Positions 32,601-44,165 of a stretch of 64,000 nucleotides of DNA are shown in pieces. The stretch lies in the NCBI GenBank assembly GCA_037783545.1, contig JBBELK010000564.1:248001-312000 (forward strand), read 5' to 3'. The first letter of the stretch is position 1; every line of letters begins with the position of its first letter. The position numbers and the translations under genes are program-made. The notes under the pieces were generated by a model. That model saw nothing but the letters and a program-made list of their open reading frames with translations, was not told where the DNA came from and did not search any database. This DNA comes from Henricia sp. BOLD:AAB3569 (lineage: Eukaryota; Echinodermata; Asteroidea; Spinulosida; Echinasteridae).

Positions 32601-33139
32601 AAAATAATCACTTTTTTATCTTTAGAAGCCTTTATATTCCTTTCCCAAGAAAATCTTTTCCCAACTAAAAATTTTACTTTCAATTCAAATTTTTTCCCTC
32701 TCCTGCTTTTTTTACTACAAGACCATGACACCATAGAGTCAACACCAGAGGATATTCTCCGGATACTCGGGCACTCATGCCGAAAGCCAAGGGGTGATGT
32801 GACTGCTATTTCATCTCCCTCGCAGCACCCACTTCCTCTGTACATGCTCCAAGAGACCACTAGTGGGCTAAAGAAACAATTTTGTCTTCAAGACATGGCC
32901 TCACAACGTCACAGACTAAATATTTTTCTGGTTTCAAATTATAACTGGTCTGTTTTGATACTGGAGAAGTGTCTACATATTCTTTTATAAACGTGTTTCT
33001 TTGGGGAAAAAAAATCAAAGAAATTTCAGGAATCAGGAAAATAGACACTCTGGGGAAGAGTGCTATGTGCAGTGTACATACCATGGGCCAAATTTGCTAA
33101 GCACTGTATTTATTTGTTTTGTAAAATGGGTTACCAGCC
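32601..33139. other. Intronic, nothing recognised
   Basis: No gene, RNA or repeat boundary seen. Confidence 0.35.
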
Positions 33140-33603
33140 AGAACTGTATGTCACATCATTGGTAATTTCGAAAATCAGAAATGTTCACAGATTTATACAT
33201 AACTTACACAATATAAACATGATGACAGTACCGGTAGTAAACTTCCACTTAAATGGTTTTGTCTAAGTGCGATAGTTTTTGAAAAATGAGTAAAACAATT
33301 ATTTTTAGTCTCATGAGACAAAAATTCACTTCGCCCCAAAACCATTTCGCCCTACATGTACACCACTTCGTCCTTACACCAATTAGTCCGAATGCCACTT
33401 CGCCCCAAAATACTTCGTGTTCAGGGCGAAGTGGTTTGGGGCTAAATGGTTATGGGGCGAAGTGATTGTAAAGCCTTTTTTGACTGTTTTCTCAAAAGTT
33501 AGACGAAGTACGGAGCTGGTTTTTGCTCAGGTTGGTTTTAATCATGCATATCTTTAATCACACAGGGAGATAAAACCATTTGCAACGGTTTACCAATCAT
33601 GTA
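33140..33603. mobile_element. Family C element with TTCGCCC units, copy 2
   Basis: Left part CATTGGTAATTTCGAAAATC. It has about four TTCGCCC-like units and the right end TTTACCAATCATG. It abuts the family H element that follows. Confidence 0.65.
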
Positions 33604-33607
33604 CGAT

Positions 33608-34130
33608 GGTAAAATGGCTAAATTTTACTCCTGTCCGCATTTGGACTTTTTGACACATTTTACCGAGACCGTGGGAGAGCATGCGCATTGTCTCATCGCA
33701 GTTTGACCTTCACGTCCCAGACGTACATGTACGCTTCCAGAGCATATTTAATACCGACTCGCTGGGTCCCCACTGGACTTATCGTCTCGGGAAAAGTTCC
33801 CTGGTCAATTTTCCTGGGCAGTAGTTGGCCAGGAAAAGTAACTGCTGGACTCGGGTAAAGTTACTGAGAGGAAAACATCCTAGGCTGTCCGCATTAGACT
33901 TACATGTAAGACCACAAAAAAATAACTATGTTTAGCATTAGCATGCGCGTCACTTTCAACCCTGCGCTTGAAAGTTTTTTTTTAACACAAAGACACACAC
34001 TATCTATTGAGTGTTAAAAACATGCCTTTATTGATTGGAATCCAACAACAAAAAAAAGCCGTGTGAACACATCATTTTGGGATACTTCATTTTGGGATAC
34101 TTCAAAGTCCAATGCGGACAGGCCTTTATT
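33608..34130. mobile_element. Harbinger-like MITE, family H, interrupted copy
   Basis: Contains the family's ATGGTAAAATGGC, TTTTACCGAGACCGTGGGAG, GTCTCGGGAAAAGTTCC and, at the far end, AAAGTCCAATGCGGACAGGCC. About 195 bp (33903-34098) related to 31120-31740 is inserted just before the right end. The outer left end is lost. Confidence 0.6.
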
Positions 34131-34138
34131 AGGCACTA

Positions 34139-34824
34139 TGATCAGCGTTTGCCCTTAACTTTTTCCCAACTGGCCACCAGGACCAGTTGACTTAAGTTTT
34201 GACTGGCCAGTTAGCGTGGTCCGGTTAAAGTGGTCCGGTTCAAATTTCAATTCTGGTTGTTCATTAAATTTTACACACAGTCGACCTTTAATGTGTGCAA
34301 TAAGCACATTTAAGTGAATAAACTAGGACAATTTGATAGTCATAAAGCTCTCCCCAGTACAAGTTTGAAAATGTGTGGTGAATTTGTGAGCTATTATTGT
34401 GCATGAAAGTTTCATGGCGCCATCTTGGTAACTAGACTTGCACAAGTCTGAATCGCGACTCATTGCAGTCGCAGTCTGCATGTGCGCCCAGTTTACATGC
34501 ATGCACAGAAGTGTCTTGGCGCAGACGGAAGGGTCATAGACTTGAACAAGTCTATTTACTGTCAATGGCGGGCACTGTTTTCTTGCTTGGTGAAAACAAG
34601 ACAGCCCATGTGTGCACAGAAAATAGCGTAAAATAAAATCTGCCACACTTAACATAAAAGCGGAAACATGCAAAAACAAAAGCGCATTATGGATGTACAT
34701 GTACAGCATGGGTCTGTTTTAATTCAACTGGACAGCCGGACCATTTGGGGAGGCTTTCTAGCTGGCCCGAGACGATTTGAACTGTCATTTGGCCAAAGGA
34801 CCAGTGCTAATTCGAACGCTGATG
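34139..34824. mobile_element. Inverted-repeat element with ATCAGCGTTYG ends
   Basis: The ends ATCAGCGTTTGCCC and TTCGAACGCTGAT enclose ACTGGTCC/GGACCAGT motifs near both ends. The same motif lies near the ends of 51908-52130 and 60412-60776. The interior contains ACTAGACTTGCACAAGT, shared with 36400-36425 and 50700-50725. Confidence 0.55.
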
Positions 34825-35440
34825 ATGAAGGCTTTTGTTCACTTGCAATGGCAAGGCCCAGATACAATTGACAATAAAGCCAAATGGTCAAACACACTGA
34901 ATTTCCATTAAAGCTTTTGTTGAAATTCTCATCTTACCATACATGGTGTACACATTACATGTACATTACGATCATGTATCAGCAACGTGGACAAAAAAAT
35001 AAAAATCAGTACTCCCCTTAGGGGACGCGACGACTAAGTGCAAAGCGACAGCAGATCACGCAAGCAGCGGTTACACTTTGATGTCAGTTATAATGTCAAA
35101 TTACGCGAGGATTGCTCAGGACAGGAACTCCACATCATGTACGGTACAAGCATCTTGCCACTTATACCCCTTGACGGCCAGAGGACAGACCTAACGTTGT
35201 TGACGTTTAAAGCCTCATTGCATCATTTGCAGTGACCCAAAATTTTATTTTATGAGTTGACAAGAAAAACTGGACTAAAAGTGTTGATAGCATAAATCTT
35301 TTCTCGTGCAAAATGGTAACTTTGTGGGCGAAATTGCCAACTGAAGGTGCAATGTTTTTTTCTCAACATGTAAATCGTTTGCAAACGATTTTCTTCTTAT
35401 TCATTCAATTTTTACGGTTTTCTGAAGTATTACTGCATCT
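34825..35440. repeat. Partial TTAA-family relative
   Basis: 35207-35430 begins TTTAAAGCCTCATTGCATCATTTGCAGTGACCC and contains CGTTTGCAAACGATTTT, both related to the 22023-22598 element. The right end was not found and a family G MITE starts at 35441. The preceding part is unremarkable. Confidence 0.4.
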
Positions 35441-35886
35441 GGGTCTTTCCACAGTAAAGGGGGCAGTTTGGCAACACAGACCATATTTATGAGGAAATAC
35501 CTTTGTCTGGTCTCAAAATAAAAGAAATAAGTTTCAGTTGTTCTGAAGAGATAACTTAGGTCCAAAAAGGGTTACAAATAGTGTGACAACATGCCTTTCT
35601 AAAAACCCCGTGTACAAATTTCCAATAGACGCTCGTAACCGGGACGGACAATTGTGTTACATTTTAGGCCGTCCCGGTTACGAGCGTACCGGTACATGTC
35701 TATTGGGAATTTGTACGCAGGGTTTTTAGAAAGGCATGTTGTCACACTATTTGTAACCTTTTTGGGCCTAAGTTATCTCTTTAGAACAACTGAAACTTAT
35801 TACTATTATTTTGAGACCAGACAAAGGTATTTTCTTGAAAATATGGTCCGTGTTGCCAAAATGCCCCCTTCACCGTGGAAAGACTC
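35441..35886. mobile_element. Foldback MITE family G, subfamily B, copy 1
   Basis: 446-bp full-length palindrome with ends GGGTCTTTCCACAGTAAAGG, then TTTGGCAACACAGACCATA. The centre reads CTCGTAACCGGGACGG in both orientations. The second arm contains an extra catgtaccggta-type insertion (about 35688-35699) absent from the copy at 37230-37700. Confidence 0.75.
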
Positions 35887-35898
35887 ATTTACGTGTAT

Positions 35899-36638
35899 CA
35901 GGGGTGAGATTGGAGAAAAACAAACATTCCGGAAGGGGCGTGGCTTCCTTGGGGAGGGGGCGGGGCATTGGAGAGACGTAGAGACAATAAAGATTTCAAC
36001 TTTTGGGATCGTTTTAAACACCACCATCGTGCAAATTGCAATGTCAAAAACATTTTAACCAGGTATCACAAGAACCAGTTTTGTTTTAAATATTTACCTT
36101 GTACAAATGTGGATAATATTAAAAAGAATCTAAGCAACATCGATTGTTGAAGACGGTGAAGCGAAAGCCGAGGGTAAAATCGGTCCGTTGCCCACTGCTT
36201 GTTGCATCGCGTCAGCCACGCACCACACACTACACGCAACGCACGACGCCAGTTTACGATGCAGGCAGAGATGGCGCTTGCTTACATGGCTTAGGGATTA
36301 GACTTGTACGTTTGTCTGCTTCGCTACTCGTTGCAGTCTCTGTCTGCTCGCTGAGCGGCACAGTACATACATGTACATCGCTGTATGTCATGGCACTTGC
36401 GTGGCGACTAGACTTGCACAAGTTTGCTTCACGAAATTACTGAATCAATTGAGGGCGCTCGTTAAAAAAATATGGCCTGCTGGAAGAGCAAAAAAGCGGA
36501 AAATAAAATCTGGATCGCGGAGCACACAACGAAAAAGAGGAAATCTGCTAAAAATCAGGGATTTTACAATGAAAAACAGAAAACTCAAATCCGGACGCGT
36601 TGGTAAAATTCTGGAAATCCGGACAAATCTCACCCCTG
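35899..36638. mobile_element. hAT-like element with CAGGGGTGAGATT ends
   Basis: Starts CAGGGGTGAGATTGG and ends CAAATCTCACCCCTG, with imperfect 8-bp duplications ACGTGTAT (35891-35898) and GTGTGTAT (36639-36646). The interior from about 35925 to 36436 is a dispersed repeat also found at 50206-50738. No transposase. Lies 155 bp from exon B. Confidence 0.7.
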
Positions 36639-36793
36639 GTGTGTATGGCTAACATTCCTACAAGGCAGTTTATCAACATTATTCTTTAGTATGCTGTTCC
36701 TGGAATTCTTAAAAAGTTTCATCTGCACGTGACATAATGGTCCTTTAACCGAAACCCTTGTGGGGCATGAGCGAGGTAGCATTTCATACTTAC

Positions 36794-36955
36794 TCATATT
36801 TCTTGGCCTGCATGGCGCGGGCTTCCGCCTCCCTGGCCTTGCGCTCCGAGTCAAACGAACTCCCGTCCACGTAGCCTTCTCCGATTCCAAAAGCCTCCCG
36901 CAGCTTAGCGTTCTGTTTTTCTTTGGCTTCGGCGAGGTGGTGAGTCTCTGTCAGC
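36794..36955 (-). CDS. SRRM2: SRRM2-like internal exon B (TETH/AFGI/YVDGSSFD motif)
   Basis: Exon of 162 nt, minus strand. The acceptor ends GAATACAG and the donor is GTAAGTATG. Phase is 1 base + 53 codons + 2 bases, fitting exon A exactly (AA|G gives Lys). Key residues in order are LTETHHLAEAKEKQN, LREAFGIGEGYVDGSSFD and RKAREAEARAMQ. Human SRRM2 has TETHQLAE, LRAAFGIS, YVDGSSFD and RRAREAK in the same order just after the cwf21 domain (recalled, not searched). This is the most diagnostic exon. The motif is conserved in SRRM2 orthologues and I know of no other family that carries it. The base composition is clearly GC-richer than the flanking intron. It lies 155 bp downstream of a hAT-like element (35899-36638) that sits in the next intron. 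Confidence 0.93.
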
Positions 36956-37143
36956 CTGTATTCATGAGAAAGTTCATAGAGAGTGATAGTAACTGTAGGA
37001 TTCAATGAATTGGGCAAGCATCAAGCCCTTTGTCATGTTGGTGTTGAAGATACCTTCTAGTAATACTCAATGAGTAATTAATCAAATAAGCATTTTAGTT
37101 AATACTGTTTCAAGAAATGAAAATACTAAATTTGAAATACAGG

Positions 37144-37229
37144 TGAGTATTTCCACGGTAAAGGGGTCATTTTGGCAACACAGACAATATTTTCCAGAAA
37201 ATACCTTTGTCTGGTTTTAAAATAAAAGG
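37144..37229. mobile_element. Fragment of foldback MITE family G (subfamily B)
   Basis: Only the first 86 bp of the element remain (GAGTATTTCCACGGTAAAGG, GGCAACACAGACAATATTTT). It is broken off where the inverted duplication begins. Confidence 0.6.
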
Positions 37230-37700
37230 AAGCCACGCCCCTTCCGGAATGTTTGTTTTTCTCAAATCTCACCCCTGATACACGTAAATGAGTCTTTCCA
37301 CGGTGAAGGGGGCATTTTGGCAACACGGACCATATTTTCAAGAAAATACCTTTGTCTGGTCTCAAAATAATAGTAATAAGTTTCAGTTGTTCTGAAGAGA
37401 TAATTTAGGCCCAAAAAGGGTTACAAATAGTGTGACAACATGCCTTTCTAAAAACCCTCTGTACAAATTTCCAATATACGCTCGTAACCGGGACGGCCTA
37501 AAATGTAACACAAGTGTCCGTCCTGGTTACGAGAGTATATTGGAAATTTGTACACAGGGTTTTTAGAAAGGCATGTTGTCACACTATTTGTAACCTTTTT
37601 GGGCCTAAGTTATCTCTTCAGAACAACTGAAACTTATTTCTTTTATTTTGAGACCAGACAAAGGAATTATCTCAAAAATATGGTTTGTGTTGCCAAAATG
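37230..37700. repeat. Inverted segmental duplication of about 35.5-35.96 kb
   Basis: The stretch reads as the reverse complement of 35960 down to about 35500. It includes the left end of the hAT-like element, its 8-bp duplication (ATACACGT), the 4-bp spacer and most of a family G MITE. Near the junction about 110 bp agree with almost no difference. Because two independent junctions are shared, this is a duplication of the locus and not a second insertion. Confidence 0.75.
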
Positions 37701-38230
37701 ATGTCCTTGGGACTTTGCAGATTACCTTGTTTGTAAGAGAAACTTTGTACCGTATTATCAAAAATGCAAACAAGAATAGCAAAGGAATTGGGACCTAAAA
37801 CATTCCTCGTTATAAGTAGAAAGTTGTACATGTACTAATATTGCTCTCATTATCAAGGTTTGACTGTGGTTTAGAAATCCAATAATGAACACTGTACTGC
37901 ACACATACATGTAGGTTTTACATTTAATAAAAAATGCAATTGGTTTTTTTTTTATTTAAAAGAAAATACAAACAAATTTTGTTAAGTTTATTGAAAAAAT
38001 TCAAATTGGTACAGACAGCCTTATCTCAGATGCAGCTCTCCATTGTATGACGTCAAGCATCTTTTCAGCAAATTTAAAACACAAAGGAAAGCACTAAGAT
38101 CCTCGTTTGATATGACAATTTGAAATTCCTCAATCCTCAGAATTTCTTGTCAATAACCAGTGTGCTGGTTAATTGATTTTCATTTCTTGTTAGGTCGACT
38201 GCTTTTTTTTTTTGTTAGTCCGTTTGTAGT
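37701..38230. other. Intronic, nothing recognised
   Basis: AT-rich sequence with short A and T runs. No repeat boundary or exon seen. Confidence 0.35.
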
Positions 38231-38484
38231 TGGGTTATTCCATGAATTTGGGGTCCAAAGTGTGCAGGGCTGTGTGACATTTTTCTGTCCCCCGTTACAC
38301 CTGACATACTGCTATTTGCAGTAAAAGTATCATTAAAAAATGCCTTCAAAAAATTTTTGTGAATTGTACTTTATGTAATCACTCTTTGAGATAGAAGGCA
38401 TTTAAAGAATGTGTCCTGAATTTACAAGATGTCAGATGTAACGAGGGACAGAAAAATTGGACCCCAAAATTATAGAATGACCCA
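38231..38484. mobile_element. 254-bp inverted-repeat MITE
   Basis: Ends TGGGTTATTCCATGAATTTG and its near-complement, continuing GGGGTCCAA/TTGGACCCC; GTCCCCCGTTACA and TGTAACGAGGGAC lie further in. The duplication is unclear (GTTTGT occurs near both sides but shifted). Confidence 0.6.
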
Positions 38485-38591
38485 GTTTGTCTTGTGCGTT
38501 TATGAATGTGTTTTAAAAATATTTGTAATTATTATTTATTACATGAAGGTACGGTAATTACATGTATCATGTCGGGCCTGTACATGTATTT

Positions 38592-39029
38592 GGGTCTGTC
38601 CACAGTAATGGGGTACATTTCTGTAACATTCAAGATCTTAGGTCCCAGTTCACTTCAAATGTCTTAATTTTATCTTTAAATTATCAAGCTAAACTGAGGG
38701 AATAACTTTTTCACCAAGGAGTAAGAAAAATAGTCCTACAACATACATTTGTGAAAACCTCGGTCACAAAATTTCCTATTACGCATGTAACAAAGACGGA
38801 AATAAATGTCACGAAATTGTCTGTCCACGTTACATGCGTAATACCCGAAAGTTTGTACACTTGCTTTACTAAAATGTATGTTGTGGCAGCAATTTCTTAC
38901 CTTTATGGGCAAAAGTTATCTCCTGAGAACAAAACAAGGACATTTCTTTAATTCTGAGATAAACTAAAGACATCTGAAAGGAACTATTGACTTATTTTAC
39001 AAATGTACCCCATTACTGTAGACAGACCC
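38592..39029. mobile_element. Foldback MITE family G, subfamily A, copy 2
   Basis: About 438-bp palindrome, inverted relative to 8996-9424, with the same ends GGGTCTGTCCACAGTAATGG. ATTT lies at the left and one base beyond the right end. Highly similar to copy 1 apart from small indels. Confidence 0.75.
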
Positions 39030-40900
39030 CATTTACAAGCTCTGCTTTAATTGGGAACCCCAACAGCATCATCATGCTGCAATTCAATGTACATGTACAT
39101 TGAATTTTGACTAAAAACTACAATGTACAGTACATGTACATGTACATGTGTATGTATGCTTGTGGAAATTTTAATTCATTTCACCCCAAGGAGCACAGTA
39201 AGCATTCAGTGTACAGCCAATAATTTTGCAGTTCACCAAAAAAGTATAATTAAAAAATCACAGAAAACTACTTCTGTATGAATTGCTGTCTCCATACAAA
39301 TACTCTTGGTAATTTGCAATGCCTAAAATTTAACTTTAAACCAAACAAAAAGATAAAAAAATTAAAAAAAGATGCAGAAATAGTAAAAAGAGACCTTTCA
39401 GTGAAATAGAAAATCATATTTGGCTCCTATTATGACAAATGCTAATGCAGATTCAATTAACCTCTCGAACCACGGTTAAAACTTTTCAAGGTCAAGTTGC
39501 GTTTCGAATTATTAACCTTGGTTAATTGTAACTCTGAGATTTCTCATGGGAATGCCACGATTAAATGTTTCAGTTATCAGAAGGAAAATTAAAGCACTTA
39601 CGGAATTATCATGCTGGATACAAGTACTACATGTAGCCCAGCCAGCCAAATAGCAGACGCACAAAATTAACTTCCCAAGTGAATGACCTACTACATGTAC
39701 GTAACATACACCATTGACGAACAAATAGCAAGCACTTAAATGGCTTTTAAATCCGCGTACTGGAGCCACTCATTTCCTCTGCGAAAGATATGCTTTCATT
39801 GACTCTCCTTACGAGATCTCTCGTCAGATCACCGAAGACAGGCACTCACACCGGAGCTGACTGAATACGACGTAATGAAACGAGGCTCTCGCAATTGACA
39901 GAAATGTGGATATAGTCACTGACTATTACTATTAGGCCTACTGCCCAGCCAAGAATGTGTCATCTGTGAGTGCCGGGTTCCATTGAGAAACTGTTTCAAC
40001 TAGTACCGGTACATGTATCAATTTAAGCATGAAGAATGAAAACGTGATTAGTTTGGAAACACCGACGACTATGGAAACCGCATTTTGAATTGACTATATG
40101 CCAAGTATGTACAGCTGCTATGTACAAGGTCAAGAATAGGCTGGGTGAAGCGGTAACATTGGACCTATGAGTGCACCCGAGATTTAATTAGGGGCTAATT
40201 GCTGTAAATGGGACGGCCTGGGGGACAGTTTTGCTTTGTTGGTGTCTTTTAAGAAAACAGTCGATTGATCGTGAATCTGAGACACTTGAATAAGAAATAC
40301 ATCCCATGTAGGTTCAAAAATGTATCTCAGTCATCAAGCATTGATATTCATAGCCCATGGGATCGTCCTGCTCAGTTTTGTGCGTACATTGTAGTACCTA
40401 CATGTACATGTATGACGTGATGTGACAACAAACTTTATCGGTTCGTAAAAGAAAGGACAACACTTGCAAAGGGTTGCCTAACTCTGTACGCTTCATGTCC
40501 AATGTAAGTCACCATCTTCTGCAGTTCGGTGCTTGGACTTGAGAAGGCGTGAGTCAGGACACAACTATGTTTACATACTTCACGGCGTACGGGAGTCGGG
40601 AAACAAGGCATTAATCTTCATGTGCATCCATGCAATCGTTGCATGGTTCCCATTCAAAATTTCAGATATGGCGCAGCACATACATGTACATGTAGTTGCA
40701 GAGTTTATCATCAAAATTAATTGGGTTGCCGACGTTGAAAACAAAATTCTCTGATTCTAATGAAGGTTTATGCACTGGGCAATACATCGGTAATATTTTT
40801 GATTAAATTCGTCGACAACTTCAAACAAGTGTTGTCCCTTCCTTTAAATGACTTTTGCCTCGGCTTGATTGCATGTTTGTAATTATCACCATTGTGAAAG
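39030..40900. other. Mostly non-repetitive intron; possible conserved island at 39780-40050
   Basis: No transposon ends, SINEs or exons were recognised over nearly 1.9 kb, unusual for this window. The part around 39780-39920 has a balanced composition (CGAAGACAGGCACTCACACC, CGACGTAATGAAACGAGG) unlike the neighbouring AT-rich sequence. Function is unknown. Confidence 0.35.
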
Positions 40901-41092
40901 CCTGAGGCCATTTTTATAACGCTGTTTAGCTAACAATTTTGCTTAGCACAAAATGTATTAGCAGCAGAAAACCAGTCAATCGTAATACACGTCGCATATG
41001 ATTTTGGCTGGTAACCCATTTTGCAAAGCAAATTAATTTTGGGCTAAGCAATTTTTCTTTTGCTAAACAGCTTCATGAAATTGGCCCCTGGA
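40901..41092. mobile_element. Inverted-repeat MITE with GGGGCCAATTTCATGAAGCTG end
   Basis: About 192 bp. The right end, read on the minus strand, is CCAGGGGCCAATTTCATGAA. The left is CCTGAGGCCATTTTTATAAC, both followed by GCTGTTTAGC. I recall similar end sequences from repeats of several marine invertebrates. No coding content. Confidence 0.6.
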
Positions 41093-42741
41093 CATCAACA
41101 CTAGTACTGGTCAAAACACTATTTTACAATCAGTCAATCTAAACAGAATGCCGTTTTCCCATTGAAGGTTATAGTACTACAAAGCTGAATGGACAGAAAA
41201 ACAGTCCTGCATACAACTTGATCTGCATATTATCAGGTCTTTATTTTCAGTACAATGCAAGATCGCTTTGATTGTTACGGTTCCGTGGCGTTGTTAATAA
41301 TTGGATTTTAGGCTGAGCACGCTGGCGAGAGGCAGGTTCACCTTAATGCTGCCTTTAAGAGCACATTAACACGTGTATCTCGTGGTCTTAGCTGGAATTT
41401 GCATTACTGGATTTGGGCATTAGGCAGGGACGGCACAAGGGAATGATGCGCGATAACCCTTGATCCAATGATCGTTCTGGCGAGACGACGAAGTGCTTGT
41501 CCGTGCCTGTTGATGGAAATGCTCAAAAAGCAGTTTCTATCCTCTTAAGAGTCGGACACTTGAACGACCTTCACGTTCTCTACAGTGTACCACTACAGAG
41601 CTGTCTCAAGTATTCTCTCCTGACAATAACCAGTCCAGAATGATGTTTGTAATGTAATGTTGATGACAGAGACATAATTTTAAAATTGTACGTATGTATC
41701 TGTGTAGTACATACGATGTGTACATGTATCAATATGGTGCATTTTGACCAATTTCAGCTCAACGGTAATTTGTTTGCAAGTACATGTACGTACATGTAGG
41801 CATATAATTGCCATGCAAAAAAACCTGGCTTTGAAATTAGCAGAGGCCACCGAGACCAACGGCCTCATGCCCCACAACAATTTTCCTTCTCGAAGAAGGA
41901 AAATGCCCGGGAATTTATCCGGTAAGCGCGAACAGAAACATGCACCGTTCTGCCCGAGTGGGCATACAGGGGAGAAAACGTAAACAATGACTGATCCAAT
42001 GCTTGTGCAAGATCCCTGCATGTGACCTACATGTACATGTATCCGGCAAATTCACGAAGCGTGACAGAAGGCCAGCAAGCTCCTTTTTTTTCTGGACAGA
42101 GCAGCTCAGTAAAAACTATACCCACTATTTACCGGTAAATGGGTTTACTGGTAAAATTCCGGATTTTCAATAGATACATGTACATGTACCTGAGCTATAT
42201 TTTAAGTTGGCCCGATGCCCCTTCAAGATGCACACTTCCTGAGGCCAACTTGAACCGTACATGTATATGTTTAAATTTCATTAGGCTTATTTTACTGTAC
42301 TTGGAATAATTGTTGTTGTGTTGCACTTCCAGATACCATACATGTACATGTGCAGTTTATCATTGTCCTTTGACAAAACTGAGGCTGGTAAAAATGACCC
42401 GTCTCTATTTTCTGAGAAAATAATTCACAAGGGACAGCAGATTTGTGCCTGGCAGCTACAGTGTTTATAAGACTTGGTTCAAGTGGCACTTGGTTTGCCA
42501 ATGGCAAGGGATTCTTGAGATCAATGTGGGCAGGTGGAAGGAAGGATTAGGAACTCTTTCTAATCTGCCTTCAAGTACATGGACATTACATGTGTATGTT
42601 TCATTTATGGATAAACAGAGATAGCTAGAGGGGGTTTAATATGAGACTACATACATGTACATGTACATGTATTGTTGGAAAAGCCGTTTACATATGTCAG
42701 GCCATGCAAAAATACGTCCAGAAGTTTGAAGATTCATGCAT
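41093..42741. other. Non-repetitive intron; possible conserved island at 41230-41520
   Basis: 41230-41520 has mixed composition (TTAATAATTGGATTTTAGGC, CACATTAACACGTGTATC) with homeodomain-like TAAT cores, an E-box-like CACGTG and no repeat structure. The rest is AT-rich with TACATG runs (near 42030, 42180, 42655). No exon seen. Confidence 0.35.
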
Positions 42742-42745
42742 TTAA

Positions 42746-43717
42746 ACAGCTAGAATCCCCCCTTCCACATTTTTTTAGTTTTTCTGTTTATCATGGAGGT
42801 GTTTGTGTCTACAACACCATCACAACTTGTTTTTCACAAAAAATCGACAGACTTTTGCTTAAAACGTAAAGCAGTTCCGACCCTCTTCACCCAAATTCTG
42901 AAACGCTCGAGGTCACTCGGCTTGTTTATCAACAGGATGTTGACGTCATCCTGAGAAACATACAAAACGGTCTGTGCAGTATTGAATGGAAAATACACGA
43001 AGTAAATGTTTATCATGCCTATTTTGTCCTTGTAATTCAAAATACAAACGTGAAAAACACTTCATGTAATATGACAGCAATCTACTACCGGTATTACCTG
43101 TTTTGTGAAAAAAACATGAAATTGTGGCTTACAGTGACTGTCTTTTGAAGTAAATACTGGTGCATTGCGACCGGTGGTTTTGTCACGGAACGAAGGGCAT
43201 TCACAGCGGTCTGTGTATGCGGTCCACTGCGGCGTAGTTTCCACGTGTTTGGACATCAGCCGTACAAGTTATAGAATGAGCGACTCATTTTTATCTCTCT
43301 TGGTAATAGAAAAGAAAATCTTTCTGCTCTTTTTTTTTCATAGTGTCTGGTAAAACATGCAACCACGCAGCTACTGGGCATATCTCTGGCTTTTTGGAAC
43401 AACAAAATTCTTCAAAAAACACCATCTAAAAGGGACGGTTTTCTAAGTTGTTTGCGTGTAAACGTATGGAGCTAACTATCGTGTTGACTTCTCTTTCTCA
43501 GGATTGCGTCACGGGGTCACGCGCATATCATGAATACCTAATGAGCGTTTCAGAAATCGCGAAAATCTCATTTTCGAAAAGCGCACTTTTGCTTGCAATT
43601 TATCCACTTAAAACCGACAATTAAAAAATAATAAAAATCCACGTCGGCAAGAGGGATGTTTGGACTATCGAAAAAAGCCGAAATGCTGGATTTTCGTCAA
43701 GGGGGGATTCTAGCTGT
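42746..43717. mobile_element. TTAA-flanked piggyBac-type element, 972 bp
   Basis: Starts ACAGCTAGAATCCCCCCTT and ends AAGGGGGGATTCTAGCTGT, with exact TTAA on both sides (42742-42745, 43718-43721). No transposase-like open frame. A TGACGTCA-like site lies near 42940. Ten bases further on, the family C element begins. Confidence 0.85.
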
Positions 43718-43732
43718 TTAACATGTTTAAAG

Positions 43733-44165
43733 GTAGAACATATGATTGGTATCTTGAAAATCAGAAATGTTCACAGATTTACACATAACTTACACAATAT
43801 ACACATGTACATTGTAAACATGATGACGGTAGAACTTCCCCTAAAATGGTTTCGTTTGAAGTGCTATATTCTTTGAGAAATGAGTAAAACAATTAATTTT
43901 CGTCTCATGAGACGAAAATTTACTTCGCCCAAATGCCACTTCGTACACAGGCTACTTCGTACACAGGCCGTGGTTCAGAGTGAAGTGGTTCAGGACGAAG
44001 TGGTTTTCGGGCGAAGTGACTGAAAAGCTTTTTTTTACCGTTTTCTCAAAAGTTAGACGAATTACGGAGCTAACTTTTACTCAGGTTGGTTTTAATCATG
44101 CATATCTTCAATGACACAGGGAGATAAAACTATTTGTAACGGTTTACCAATCATGTGTTCTAATG
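43733..44165. mobile_element. Family C element with TTCGCCC units, copy 3
   Basis: The ends AGAACATATGATTGGTA and TACCAATCATGTGTTCT are inverted repeats, the clearest boundaries of the family. Only about two or three TTCGCCC-like units remain. GTCTCATGAGACGAAAATT and TTTTCTCAAAAGTTAGACGAA are conserved. Confidence 0.65.

Larger units (their letters stand above)
20604..36793 (-). other. SRRM2-like intron B-C (16.2 kb)
   Basis: GT-AG intron of 16,190 bp. It contains two SINEs, three TTAA-flanked elements, two hAT-like elements, a foldback with direct repeats, a tRNA-Thr-like sequence and a repeat with an internal tRNA-like segment. No other host exon was recognised. Confidence 0.85.

Noticed and set aside
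34323-34709. 128-codon minus-strand open frame
   Set aside because: It is contained in the inverted-repeat element 34139-34824 and shows no domain.
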